A DNA stretch of 13,169 bases from NCBI GenBank assembly GCA_002774795.1, contig PCYI01000020.1, positions 1 to 13,169 of the forward strand, in the 5' to 3' direction. The notes beneath the pieces were generated by a model, which worked only from the letters and a program-made list of their open reading frames with translations, did not search any database and was not told the origin of the DNA. The stretch comes from Candidatus Vogelbacteria bacterium CG10_big_fil_rev_8_21_14_0_10_51_16 (GTDB lineage: Bacteria; Patescibacteriota; Minisyncoccia; Phycocordibacterales; JACRKE01). Below are positions 1-6,708 of the stretch, in pieces. The first letter of the stretch is position 1; the number at the start of each line of letters is the position of its first letter. The position numbers and the translations under genes were made by a program.

Positions 1-48
1 GAAGCGACGGGCTTTTCTTCCTTCCCGCGCGCCTGCGGCACGCGGCAC

Positions 49-69
49 CTCTGCGCTTTCAGCGCGAGA
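49..69 (-). terminator. possible hairpin terminator after tRNA-Ala
   Basis: Read on the minus strand, a GC-rich stem (GCGCT, loop GAA, AGCGC, extended by CTC/GAG around one bulged base) lies about ten bases after the tRNA-Ala CCA end. No clear U-tract follows, so this is only a weak candidate for the end of the tRNA transcript. Positions 1-48 are GC-rich; I see no gene in them. Confidence 0.3.
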
Positions 70-78
70 AGTTTTGTT

Positions 79-154
79 TGGTGGACCCTACCGGGATCGA
101 ACCGGTTGCCTCCACATTGCAAATGTGGCGCTCTACCAAATGAGCTAAGGGCCC
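79..154 (-). tRNA. tRNA-Ala (anticodon UGC), CCA encoded
   Basis: The minus strand folds as a complete cloverleaf. The seven-base acceptor stem GGGCCCT pairs with AGGGTCC, the anticodon stem is CCACA/TGTGG and the anticodon loop TTTGCAA gives UGC. The T-loop is TTCGATC. A G3:U70 pair, the classic alanine identity element, is present. The discriminator is A, and CCA is encoded directly after it (positions 81-79). The tRNA-Leu and tRNA-Trp of this window do not encode CCA, so the genome mixes both types. Confidence 0.97.
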
Positions 155-176
155 GTTTTAAATGCGAAAACTAGAA

Positions 177-205
177 ATTTTAAACCGGAAACTGGGAAAA
201 TGCAA
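177..205 (-). promoter_or_regulatory. candidate sigma70-type promoter of tRNA-Ala
   Basis: On the minus strand a TTGCAT (205-200) and a TAAAAT (182-177) are separated by 17 bases. Transcription would start about 15 bases upstream of the mature tRNA end, leaving a short leader for RNase P. The -10 matches 5/6 of consensus and the -35 only 3/6. The rest of the 155-265 spacer shows nothing further. Confidence 0.4.
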
Positions 206-265
206 TGCGATTAACAAAGATTCCAAGGCTCAGACTCAAAACTTGTATAATTAATCAGTCTATCG

Positions 266-1294
266 TTACCGCTCGTTCAGTGCAAGCATGAGGATATGGT
301 CGAGAAATTCCGGATAACTCGAGCCGACTGCCCGAATGGCTTTGGGCAGTAGAGATTCCTCTGTTAGGCCAGGGAGTGTGTTTACCTCAAGGGCATAGAT
401 ACCGCGCGGGGTGACGATGAAATCCGAACGCGAATAGTGGCGCAGACCAAGGGCTTGATGAATCTTTGTGGCCAGTTCTTCAATTTGCCTTTTCTCTGCG
501 GATGTAAACTTCCCCGGACAGATTTCTTGAGTGGAGCCATCATATTTAGATTTATAGTCAAAAAAAGAGAGAGGTGATTGAAGGGGTTGATAATGTCCGT
601 CCAATGAAGGCGGCCCCTGTACGGGTGGCACCTTTCTTTTCGGCGGAATAATTTCAATCGGTAAAAGGGCGTAGTGCTCTTTTCCACGAAAACTATCCAC
701 TACGCCACAAGTGGCCTCTCTGCCGCGCAAGTACTGCTCCACAAAGACGGCGTGATCGTGCTCGAAGGCGTGATGAATACCATGGATTAGCTCTGCGCGA
801 TTACGGGCGATACTCATGCCAACCGATGAGCCGGACGAAACAGGCTTTATTACCCATGGAGGAGCGACTTGCTTAAACACTTCGTCGGCGATGAAATCCG
901 CATCCCGAGACTCTTCGATGTAGACCGCATAGGGTGTACGAATCCCGTGCTGTCGAAAATAGTCTTTGGCTACCAACTTATTCATGGCGGCGGCTGATGG
1001 ATATGCGTGGGAGCCAGTGAAAGGCATGTGGAGTGACTCGAGTAGGTGTTGTACCTTACCGTCTTCGCCATAGGAGCCGTGCATGGCGTTCCAAGCTACG
1101 TCAAAGTGGCGCGCCACCCAGTGGGGCGCAACCACCTCCCCGCGGCAGTGCCACTCCCCCGCCTTGCTCACCAGGATATCCTCGCCGTGATACTTTTCTG
1201 GCAAGTTTTTAAGAACAGCAGCCCCCGTTTTTAAAGAGACTTCATACTCATTTGATGGTCCACCTCGCACGACGGCTACACGTGTTTTGTGCAT
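266..1294 (-). CDS. ddl: D-alanine--D-alanine ligase
   Basis: ATP-grasp ligase that joins two D-alanines in the cytoplasm to make the terminal dipeptide of peptidoglycan precursors. Family landmarks in the 342-residue product are the N-terminal RGGPSNEYEVSL segment, the HGSYGEDGKVQ loop near residue 72, the ATP-grasp lysine region WVIKPVSSGSSVGM (about 147-160), the FFDYKSKY segment and the metal/substrate motif EVNTLPGLTEESL near residue 303. Length is normal for the family. A proline-rich stretch of about 20 residues (roughly 218-240) sits between the IEI strand and FFDYKSKY, where family members as I know them have a shorter link. The ATG lies six bases after a TATACT box and has no Shine-Dalgarno, so a leaderless mRNA is likely. 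The stop is TAA. A Ddl implies a peptidoglycan wall. The gene is divergent from dprA. Confidence 0.95.
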   Translation of the reverse strand: MHKTRVAVVRGGPSNEYEVSLKTGAAVLKNLPEKYHGEDILVSKAGEWHCRGEVVAPHWVARHFDVAWNAMHGSYGEDGKVQHLLESLHMPFTGSHAYPSAAAMNKLVAKDYFRQHGIRTPYAVYIEESRDADFIADEVFKQVAPPWVIKPVSSGSSVGMSIARNRAELIHGIHHAFEHDHAVFVEQYLRGREATCGVVDSFRGKEHYALLPIEIIPPKRKVPPVQGPPSLDGHYQPLQSPLSFFDYKSKYDGSTQEICPGKFTSAEKRQIEELATKIHQALGLRHYSRSDFIVTPRGIYALEVNTLPGLTEESLLPKAIRAVGSSYPEFLDHILMLALNER

Positions 1295-1300
1295 GGGGAC

Positions 1301-1306
1301 AGTATA
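1301..1306 (-). promoter_or_regulatory. -10 box of ddl, leaderless arrangement
   Basis: TATACT on the minus strand is followed by exactly six bases and then the ddl ATG, which puts the transcription start at or next to the start codon. The same box and spacing precede parB and the methyltransferase gene. I see no convincing -35. Confidence 0.55.
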
Positions 1307-1342
1307 GCAGATGGCAGATTGCAGATGGCAGGTAGCAGGTGG
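1307..1342. repeat. short-word tandem repeat (GCAGATGGCAGATT-like)
   Basis: About 36 bases built from variants of the words GCAGATG and GCAGGT, directly upstream of the ddl -10 box. It is low-complexity and occupies the place where a -35 would lie. I see no matching inverted arm nearby. Confidence 0.5.
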
Positions 1343-1391
1343 AAAAAGATTTCAGCGATCAGGTCACAGGTGTGATAGACTGGTTTTGCTC

Positions 1392-1459
1392 GAGTCAAGA
1401 GTCGGGACTCCATAGTTACGCGCCGAGGTCGGGAAAAACTGTCTAAAAACTCTTGACTC
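1392..1459. repeat. inverted repeat upstream of dprA
   Basis: Eleven-base perfect arms GAGTCAAGAGT (1392-1402) and ACTCTTGACTC (1449-1459) are separated by 46 bases. The right arm ends eight bases before the first dprA ATG, so folding could influence dprA expression. The arms are made of a short repeated word (GAGTC), like other foldbacks in this window. Confidence 0.6.
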
Positions 1460-1466
1460 TTATCTC

Positions 1467-2318
1467 ATGCCTCATATGATTAAAATCACCGGTGACGATA
1501 TTCCAGCACGGCTATTGGAGATTCCCCAACCGCCCAGACAACTCTACTTGAAGGGTGAGCTACCTTCATTCAAGGAGTACACCTATCTCGCGGTGGTGGG
1601 ATCCCGACGACTTTCGCATTACGGACGCGATGCATGCGAGAGTCTAATTGCCGGTCTTGCCGGATATCCACTCGTTATTGTGTCCGGACTTGCTATTGGT
1701 ATGGATACTATTGCCCACAGAGCGGCTCTTAAGGCCGGTCTTCCTACGGTTGGTTTTCCGGGCTCTGGCTTAGACCCGACAGTGCTCTATCCGGCTAGTA
1801 ATCGCGGGTTGGCTGAGGAGATTATAAGCGCCGGAGGGGCTCTCGTAAGCGAAAGTGCGCCAGACGAAAGGGCTCTTCCTTATAAGTTTCCCGAGCGTAA
1901 TCGGCTTATGGTGGGAGTGAGTGACGCCGTCCTTGTGGTCGAGGCTGGTGAAAAATCCGGCACACTCATCACCGCTCGTTTGGCGACCGACTATAATCGC
2001 GACCTTTACGTGGTCCCTGGTTCGATATTTTCGCCTCATTGCGCCGCGTCAAATCGACTCATAAGACAGGGCGCTATGCCTGTGTGTTCAGCACCAGACC
2101 TGTTAGCAGAGCTTGGTTTTGACGTCAAGGAAAAACAACTTGCGCTCAATCTTTCTAGTGAGGAGGAGCACCTCATGGAGCTTATCTATGAGCCGAAAAA
2201 CAGAGATGAGCTTATTCGCGAGAGCGGGATGGAGGTGGGCGCATGCAATACTCTTCTTGTAACGATGGAGATTAAGGGCCTTATAAAGGAGACATTGGGA
2301 GAGATACGCTTGGCATAG
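1467..2318 (+). CDS. dprA: DNA-processing protein DprA
   Basis: DprA binds single-stranded DNA taken up during natural transformation and loads RecA on it. The 283-residue product has the family Rossmann-like core: VVGSRRLSHYGRDA near residue 48, VSGLAIGMDTIAH near 75, GFPGSGLDPTVLYPASN near 98, FPERNRLMVG near 142, VVEAGEKSGTLITA near 159 and VVPGSIFSPHCAASNRLI near 188. A C-terminal segment of about 60 residues fits the winged-helix domain of many DprA proteins. The N-terminal SAM-like domain of longer homologues is missing. A second in-frame ATG at 1476 (MIKITGDDIP) is equally plausible; neither start has a Shine-Dalgarno. The stop is TAG. No other competence gene lies here, so whether uptake occurs cannot be judged from the window. 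Confidence 0.94.
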   Translation: MPHMIKITGDDIPARLLEIPQPPRQLYLKGELPSFKEYTYLAVVGSRRLSHYGRDACESLIAGLAGYPLVIVSGLAIGMDTIAHRAALKAGLPTVGFPGSGLDPTVLYPASNRGLAEEIISAGGALVSESAPDERALPYKFPERNRLMVGVSDAVLVVEAGEKSGTLITARLATDYNRDLYVVPGSIFSPHCAASNRLIRQGAMPVCSAPDLLAELGFDVKEKQLALNLSSEEEHLMELIYEPKNRDELIRESGMEVGACNTLLVTMEIKGLIKETLGEIRLA

Positions 2319-2327
2319 CCAAGAGAG

Positions 2328-2406
2328 GAATCTGGAATTTAGAAGGTGGAATCTTGAATTGCCCCTCTATTTATAATCTAGATTCAGTATTCAAGATTCC
2401 AGATTC
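2328..2406. repeat. foldback repeat after dprA (GAATCTGGAAT / ATTCCAGATTC)
   Basis: The right arm (2389-2406) is the reverse complement of the left arm (2328-2359) after removal of 14 bases from the left copy: GAATCTGGAAT plus CTTGAAT on one side, ATTCAAG plus ATTCCAGATTC on the other. The transcript could form a hairpin just after the dprA stop. There is no U-tract, so terminator function is not shown. Confidence 0.65.
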
Positions 2407-2414
2407 ATCTACTT

Positions 2415-2551
2415 TGAATTACGAAATTGCCCCTCCCCCTGGCCAGGGGGAGGTTGGGAGGGGGTAGGTTGGTGATACGTGGCTCAACCACTACCCCACC
2501 CTAGCCCTCCCCTGGCCAGGGGGAGGGAATAAATCCGAATTTCGTAATTCA
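2415..2551. repeat. 137-bp composite inverted repeat, two CTCCCCCTGGCCAGGGGGAG-type units
   Basis: Outer arms TGAATTACGAAATT (2415-2428) and its exact complement (2538-2551) enclose two inverted copies of a GC-rich unit at about 2430-2467 and 2488-2528. The left unit contains a 22-bp perfect palindrome centred at 2442/2443. Each unit also carries a CTACCCC...TCCC tail. The whole looks like a small non-coding repeat element with nested symmetry. A third, diverged copy lies inside the methyltransferase gene at 12559-12598. It fills most of the 2319-2613 spacer between dprA and topA. Confidence 0.8.
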
Positions 2552-2570
2552 CAATCATCTAGTCAATTAT

Positions 2571-2600
2571 TTGCTAAAACATCTTTTTTGTTCTAATAAT
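2571..2600 (+). promoter_or_regulatory. candidate promoter of topA
   Basis: TTGCTA (2571-2576), 18 bases, AATAAT (2595-2600). Transcription would start around 2607, seven bases before the ATG at 2614. This favours 2614 over the in-frame ATG at 2599, which overlaps the -10. Confidence 0.45.
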
Positions 2601-2613
2601 GGGCTATATCATT

Positions 2614-4878
2614 ATGAAGTTACTCATCGTTGAAAGTCCATCCAAGGCAAAGACTATAGGTAAATATCTTGGTCCCGGATACGCCGTGAAGGCGAGCGTG
2701 GGGCATGTGCGCGATTTGCCAAAATCAAACAAGGACGCCATTGATATCGCTGGTGGTTTTTTGCCCCGCTATGTCATCTCTCCCGGAAAAGAAAAAGTGG
2801 TGGCGGAGCTTAAGGCATCTGCCAAGAAAGCAGATGAGATTCTGCTTGCTACAGACCCAGATCGCGAGGGCGAGGCTATTGCGTGGCACTTGGCCGAACT
2901 CATCTCTGATGATTTCGGAAATCACAAAAAACAAAGAACACAGAACTCCAAAGAACACAGAAATCCAAAAGAGTCAGAAGCCAAGAAGATACAACGTGTC
3001 ACCTATCAGGAGATCACCAAGGAGGCGATTGCGAAGGCACTTACACATCCGCGCGAGATAGATCAAAATCTGCGATTGGCGCAGGAGGCTAGAAGGGTGC
3101 TTGACCGCTTGGTGGGGTATGACCTTTCCGGCTTGATATGGAAAAAGGTGCGCTATGGACTTTCGGCCGGGCGAGTGCAGTCTCCCGCCTTGCGCATTCT
3201 TGTGGAGCGCGAGCGCGAGATTAGGGCCTTTGTGCCGGAGAGTTACTGGGTATTAAGGGCGCTTTTGGATACGGCAAAAAAAGAACGTATTGAGTTTACT
3301 TGTGTTGAGGAGCCAAAGTCGGAGGCCGAGGCTGACAGTATCGTTTTGGCTGGACGGAGCGCGGCCTGGTTTGTAGCCGGTGTCGACGAGCAAAAGACGG
3401 CTCGTAAACCAAGGCCTCCTTTCACTACCTCCACCCTTCAACAGGCGGCCAGCTCTCGTTTGGGTATGTCGCCTTCGCGCACCATGCGAGCCGCCCAGAA
3501 GCTCTACGAGCAAGGACATATTAGCTACATGCGCACGGATAGCACCAGCATGAGTGGCCAGTTTTTAGGAGAAGCTTCGGGGCTGATAGAAAAGATGTAT
3601 GGCCGTGACTTTCTGGAGGTGCGCGTTTTTAAAACCAAATCCAAAAACGCTCAAGAGGCACACGAAGCCATCCGGCCCACGCATGCCGCCAATCTCTCTG
3701 CTGGATTGAGTGGCGAGGAGCAGAAACTATATCGACTCATTTGGCAACGCGCCATCGCGAGTCAGATGAAGGATGCTACGCTTCTTAAAACGAAGATTGT
3801 GGCCAAGACAAAAGGTGGTGCAACCATACCTGATTTTACAGCCAATGGCTCTCGTCTCATTTTTGAAGGATGGCTTAAGGCCGATCCGGTTGCACGGGGC
3901 GAGGATGTCGAACTGCCCAAGGTATCTCTCGGCGATCAGCTCTCTCTTTTCGAGATTGGGGCCGAAGGCAAGCAGACCCAACCCCCAAATCGCTATTCCG
4001 AGGCCGGACTAGTAAAGGAGCTTGAGAAGCGCGGTATTGGCCGCCCAAGTACCTACGCCTCTATCATTCAGACATTATTAACAAGAAGCTATGTAGAAAA
4101 AGTGGAACGAGCATTGAAGCCGACTGATACGGGTGAGCTTGTCTCCGGATTTCTAGAAGAGCACTTTGCAAACATTATAAGCGACTCTTTTACTGCTAAC
4201 ATGGAAAACGAGCTTGACGACATTGCCGCTGGCAAGCGAGACTACGCGGAGACGCTTCACTCTTTCTATGATCCCTTTACAAAGCAGGTTGAGGAAAAAA
4301 CAAAGCTGGCCAAGGTAACCGACCTCGGAGAGGCTGACCCCGGCATTGTGTGCCCTCTGTGCGGAAAGAGTATGATTATAAAACTCGGTAAGAACGGAAA
4401 ATTTTTAAGTTGTAGCTCTTTTCCCGCCTGTACTGGAGCGCGCACCATAGAGGGGCGTGAAATTGAAGGACCAAAAGAGACGGGCGAGAAATGTCCTACT
4501 TGTAAGTCCGGGAAGCTGGTGGAGCGTGATGGGCGCTTCGGCAAGTTTGTCTCCTGCAACCGTTATCCTAAATGCAAGTACATTAAAAAGGACGCTGTCA
4601 TTGAAGGGGCGGAGCCCACGCACACTGGCGTGCTTTGTCCGAAGTGCAAGAAAGGCCATATGGCGGAGCGCAAGGGTCGCTTCGGTGTTTTTTATGGATG
4701 CGACAACTACCCGGCCTGTAAGCATATTGTTAAAACAAAGCCGACGGGTGATGTGTGTGCCTATCCGCGCGACACGGGCCCATGCCCCGAGCTTATCATG
4801 GAGGGGACAAAGACCATTCCCGCTCGGTGCTCGGACAAGTTGTGTCCTAACCATAATCCGCATAAGCTGGACAAGTAG
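2614..4878 (+). CDS. topA: DNA topoisomerase I (type IA)
   Basis: Relaxes negative supercoils by cutting one strand through a 5'-phosphotyrosine. The start at 2614 gives the conserved N-terminus MKLLIVESPSKAKTIGKYL; an upstream in-frame ATG at 2599 overlaps the predicted -10. Landmarks in the 754-residue product are the Toprim acidic motif ATDPDREGEAIAWH near residue 83, LSAGRVQS near 183, the active-site tyrosine in ISYMRTDS (Tyr305), AHEAIRPTH near 350 and GIGRPSTYASII near 475. From about residue 580 there are three to four Cys zinc ribbons (CPLC...C, CPTC...C, CPKC...C and a final C-rich unit). A lysine-rich insert near residues 102-124, between the Toprim motif and the ITKEAI helix, matches a repeat found outside the gene. 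The last 61 bases before the final codons are duplicated downstream. Stop TAG. Confidence 0.96.
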   Translation: MKLLIVESPSKAKTIGKYLGPGYAVKASVGHVRDLPKSNKDAIDIAGGFLPRYVISPGKEKVVAELKASAKKADEILLATDPDREGEAIAWHLAELISDDFGNHKKQRTQNSKEHRNPKESEAKKIQRVTYQEITKEAIAKALTHPREIDQNLRLAQEARRVLDRLVGYDLSGLIWKKVRYGLSAGRVQSPALRILVEREREIRAFVPESYWVLRALLDTAKKERIEFTCVEEPKSEAEADSIVLAGRSAAWFVAGVDEQKTARKPRPPFTTSTLQQAASSRLGMSPSRTMRAAQKLYEQGHISYMRTDSTSMSGQFLGEASGLIEKMYGRDFLEVRVFKTKSKNAQEAHEAIRPTHAANLSAGLSGEEQKLYRLIWQRAIASQMKDATLLKTKIVAKTKGGATIPDFTANGSRLIFEGWLKADPVARGEDVELPKVSLGDQLSLFEIGAEGKQTQPPNRYSEAGLVKELEKRGIGRPSTYASIIQTLLTRSYVEKVERALKPTDTGELVSGFLEEHFANIISDSFTANMENELDDIAAGKRDYAETLHSFYDPFTKQVEEKTKLAKVTDLGEADPGIVCPLCGKSMIIKLGKNGKFLSCSSFPACTGARTIEGREIEGPKETGEKCPTCKSGKLVERDGRFGKFVSCNRYPKCKYIKKDAVIEGAEPTHTGVLCPKCKKGHMAERKGRFGVFYGCDNYPACKHIVKTKPTGDVCAYPRDTGPCPELIMEGTKTIPARCSDKLCPNHNPHKLDK
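2919..2985 (+). repeat. repeat-derived in-frame insert within topA
   Basis: The stretch has a 17-base periodicity (CAAAGAACACAGAACTC, CAAAGAACACAGAAATC, then a decayed third copy). It also shares words with the reverse complement of the topA-rel spacer: AAATCACAAA (2919-2928 against 5144-5153, exact) and CACAGAACTCCAAAG (2939-2953 against 5126-5140, one mismatch in 15). It encodes a Lys/Glu/Asn-rich segment that typical TopA proteins lack at this point. The reading frame stays open throughout. Confidence 0.65.
4808..4868 (+). repeat. 61-bp direct repeat, copy 1 (3' end of topA)
   Basis: Identical over 61 bases to 5013-5073, with a period of 205. This copy encodes the last residues of TopA (KTIPARCSD...PHKL) and is followed by Asp-Lys-TAG. 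Confidence 0.97.
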
Positions 4879-4887
4879 CGCGGCAAA

Positions 4888-5003
4888 GCGAGCAAACTGC
4901 TTTGCTCGCGACATGGTCTTTGTCGGGCGCAGGTATATTGTGCACAGCAGTGCACAATACCGAGCCGGGGTAGAAAGCGAAGTTGTTTGACGAAACAACT
5001 TCG
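4888..5003. repeat. cluster of three tetraloop hairpins between the topA repeats
   Basis: Three perfect stems occur in series: 4888-4896/4901-4909 (9 bp, loop CTGC), 4936-4945/4950-4959 (10 bp, TATTGTGCAC arms, loop AGCA) and 4978-4988/4993-5003 (11 bp, CGAAGTTGTTT arms, loop GACG). Between the first two, ATGGTCTTTGTC (4913-4924) is the exact complement of 4806-4817 in the topA end. No coding potential is evident in the 4879-5169 spacer. Confidence 0.85.
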
Positions 5004-5012
5004 ACTTGTGAC

Positions 5013-5073
5013 CAAAGACCATTCCCGCTCGGTGCTCGGACAAGTTGTGTCCTAACCATAATCCGCATAAGCT
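5013..5073 (+). repeat. 61-bp direct repeat, copy 2 (displaced topA tail)
   Basis: Exact copy of 4808-4868. It is followed by AAAGTAA, so in the topA frame it would also end Leu-Lys-stop. It could therefore be the original gene end, displaced by an insertion that supplied a replacement end. It lies after the present stop and is not translated as part of TopA. Confidence 0.95.
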
Positions 5074-5078
5074 AAAGT

Positions 5079-5160
5079 AAAACACAAAGCGCAAAGACAC
5101 AAAATGCCAGACGGTTTCTAATTGACTTTGGAGTTTTGTGCCATTTGTGATTTGTGTTTT
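5079..5160. repeat. CACAAA-type foldback before rel
   Basis: The left arm (5079-5104) has AAAACACAAA followed by CGCAAAGACACAAAA. The right arm (5134-5160) is its approximate complement, the two agreeing at roughly 80% with one gap. The arms are built from short CACAAA words and related sequence occurs inside topA. A weak promoter-like pair lies in the right arm (TTGTGC 5136-5141, 17 bases, TTTTAT 5159-5164), five bases before the rel ATG. Confidence 0.6.
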
Positions 5161-5169
5161 TTATGAACA

Positions 5170-6633
5170 ATGTCTTCCGAGTTCCAAAAGATTATTGAGG
5201 CAATGAAGTCCAAGGACAAATTGGACGTAGCTTTAGTGACCAAAGCATATCAATATGCCGAGGAAACCCACAAGGACCAAAAGCGTCTTTCCGGTGAGCC
5301 CTATCTCGCGCACGAGGTTGCCACAGCCATTCAGCTGGCCGAGCTTAGCATGGACGCGGAGGCGATTGCGGCCGGTCTTCTGCATGACGCTATTGACGAC
5401 GGGGGCATCGAGCCAAAAGCGCTTGAAGCGGCCTTTGGGCCGAACACTCTTTTTATGGTGGAGAGTGTCTCGCGCTTGAGCCGGCTGAAGTATAGAGGGG
5501 ATGAGCAAGAGCGGCACGCCGAGAATCTGCGCAAACTTTTTGTGGCGATGGCGAAGGATATTAGGGTGCTCATCGTGAAGCTTGCCTGTCGCCTCCATAA
5601 CGTTCAGACCCTTCAGTTTGTGTCTAAGGAAAAACAGGAGCGACAGGCCCTTGAGACGCTCGATATTTATGCTCGTCTCGCCGACCGACTTGGCATGGGT
5701 AAGCTCAAGGAAGAACTTGAAGATGGCGCTTTCCCTTTCGCCTATCCTGATGAGTATCGCCTTACTATGGATGTCATTCAGTCCGAGCGTACAAGTAGTG
5801 AGGTTCGTCTTGAAAAGCTATCCGGACTCCTTAGCGAGAAACTGTCAGAGCAGAATATTGCCCACGAGCTTGAGTATCGCCTAAAGGGTGCTTTTAGTAC
5901 TTTTCGAAAGCTTGTTGAGAAAGAGTGGCAACTAGAGAGAATTAACGACCTCTCGGCCCTGCGGGTAATTGTCGCCGATGTTTCCGAATGCTATCGAGTG
6001 TTGGGCGTGATACATTCTCTTTGGACTCCACTAGCCGATACTTTCAAGGATTACGTGGCAACTCCAAAGCCAAACGGCTATCGTTCCCTTCACACCGTCA
6101 TATTCACGGGTGACGGAGGCAAAGCCGAGATTCAGATACGCTCCAGAGAGATGCACCGCGATGCTGAGTACGGTATTACCGCCCACGTGGCCTATGCCGA
6201 GGCCGGCAAGCCCAAAGAAGGCGCGCGCATGGTGGGCAGGAGCTTGCAGTGGGTGCGCCAGCTTCTTGACTGGCAACAACAGTTTGCCGAGAGCGCTTCA
6301 AGCGAGTTCTTGCAGAACCTTAAGGCCGACTTTTTTGAGCATCGCATATTTGTTTTCACGCCGAAGGGTGATGTGATTGAATTGCCGGAAGGGGCCACGC
6401 CGGTTGATTTCGCCTACGCTGTCCACACCGATGTCGGTGATCGCACTACCGGCGCCTATCGCAACGGTAAATACGTGGCTCTCTCTACGGAGCTTACAAG
6501 CGGCGACGTGGTGGAGATTGCCACCAAAAAATCTGGCAAACCGACTGAAAAGTGGCTCACCTTTGTAAAGACCTCCCTCGCCAAGCGCCGTATCCGCCAG
6601 ACCGTTGAACAGAAGCGCCTTCTAAAATCCTAG
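5170..6633 (+). CDS. rel: RelA/SpoT family (p)ppGpp enzyme, HD-synthetase-TGS only
   Basis: Stringent-response enzyme; it makes and, in bifunctional members, degrades (p)ppGpp. The HD hydrolase domain spans about residues 20-175 with HKDQKRLSGEPYLAH (His48) and LLHDAIDD (His72, Asp73). The synthetase domain has YRLKGAFSTFRK near 236, DLSALRVIV (Asp260), FKDYVATPKPNGYRSLHT near 292 and AEIQIRSREMHRDAEYG (Glu320). A TGS domain covers about 393-452. The protein stops at 487 residues after TGS; full-length Rel proteins are about 730-750 and add helical, zinc-finger and ACT domains that sense the ribosome. Position 140 is Cys in KLACRLHN, where the hydrolase family has a metal-binding Asp (Asp144 in Rel of Streptococcus dysgalactiae subsp. 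equisimilis). The hydrolase may therefore be weak or lost. No Shine-Dalgarno. Stop TAG, ten bases before a palindrome. Confidence 0.93.
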   Translation: MSSEFQKIIEAMKSKDKLDVALVTKAYQYAEETHKDQKRLSGEPYLAHEVATAIQLAELSMDAEAIAAGLLHDAIDDGGIEPKALEAAFGPNTLFMVESVSRLSRLKYRGDEQERHAENLRKLFVAMAKDIRVLIVKLACRLHNVQTLQFVSKEKQERQALETLDIYARLADRLGMGKLKEELEDGAFPFAYPDEYRLTMDVIQSERTSSEVRLEKLSGLLSEKLSEQNIAHELEYRLKGAFSTFRKLVEKEWQLERINDLSALRVIVADVSECYRVLGVIHSLWTPLADTFKDYVATPKPNGYRSLHTVIFTGDGGKAEIQIRSREMHRDAEYGITAHVAYAEAGKPKEGARMVGRSLQWVRQLLDWQQQFAESASSEFLQNLKADFFEHRIFVFTPKGDVIELPEGATPVDFAYAVHTDVGDRTTGAYRNGKYVALSTELTSGDVVEIATKKSGKPTEKWLTFVKTSLAKRRIRQTVEQKRLLKS

Positions 6634-6642
6634 ACAAACATC

Positions 6643-6688
6643 ACCAATATACAGAATAACAGCTATAGCTGTTATTCTGTATATTGGT
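6643..6688. terminator. 46-bp perfect palindrome between convergent rel and parB
   Basis: Perfect symmetry over 46 bases, centre 6665/6666. The inner 30 bases are identical to those of the miaA-xseB palindrome, and the inner half-core GAATAACAGCTA recurs at 11693-11704 with one change. The position between convergent genes suits a two-way terminator. There is no loop and no U-tract, so this is not a standard intrinsic terminator. It occupies most of the 75-base spacer. Confidence 0.75.
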
Positions 6689-6708
6689 CAGGATACCGTT
6701 ATATAGAA

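Noticed and set aside
1453..1480. TTGACT-N16-TATGAT promoter at the dprA start
   Set aside because: The hexamers look good, but transcription would begin inside the dprA frame, downstream of both plausible start codons.
4888..5003. CRISPR-like or integron attC array
   Set aside because: The three hairpins differ in sequence, have no constant repeat or spacer length, and lack attC core boxes.
4405..5100. 231-codon minus-strand frame over the topA end
   Set aside because: It lies antisense to the zinc-ribbon region and the hairpin cluster, is rich in Arg and Leu as shadows are, and shows no family motif.
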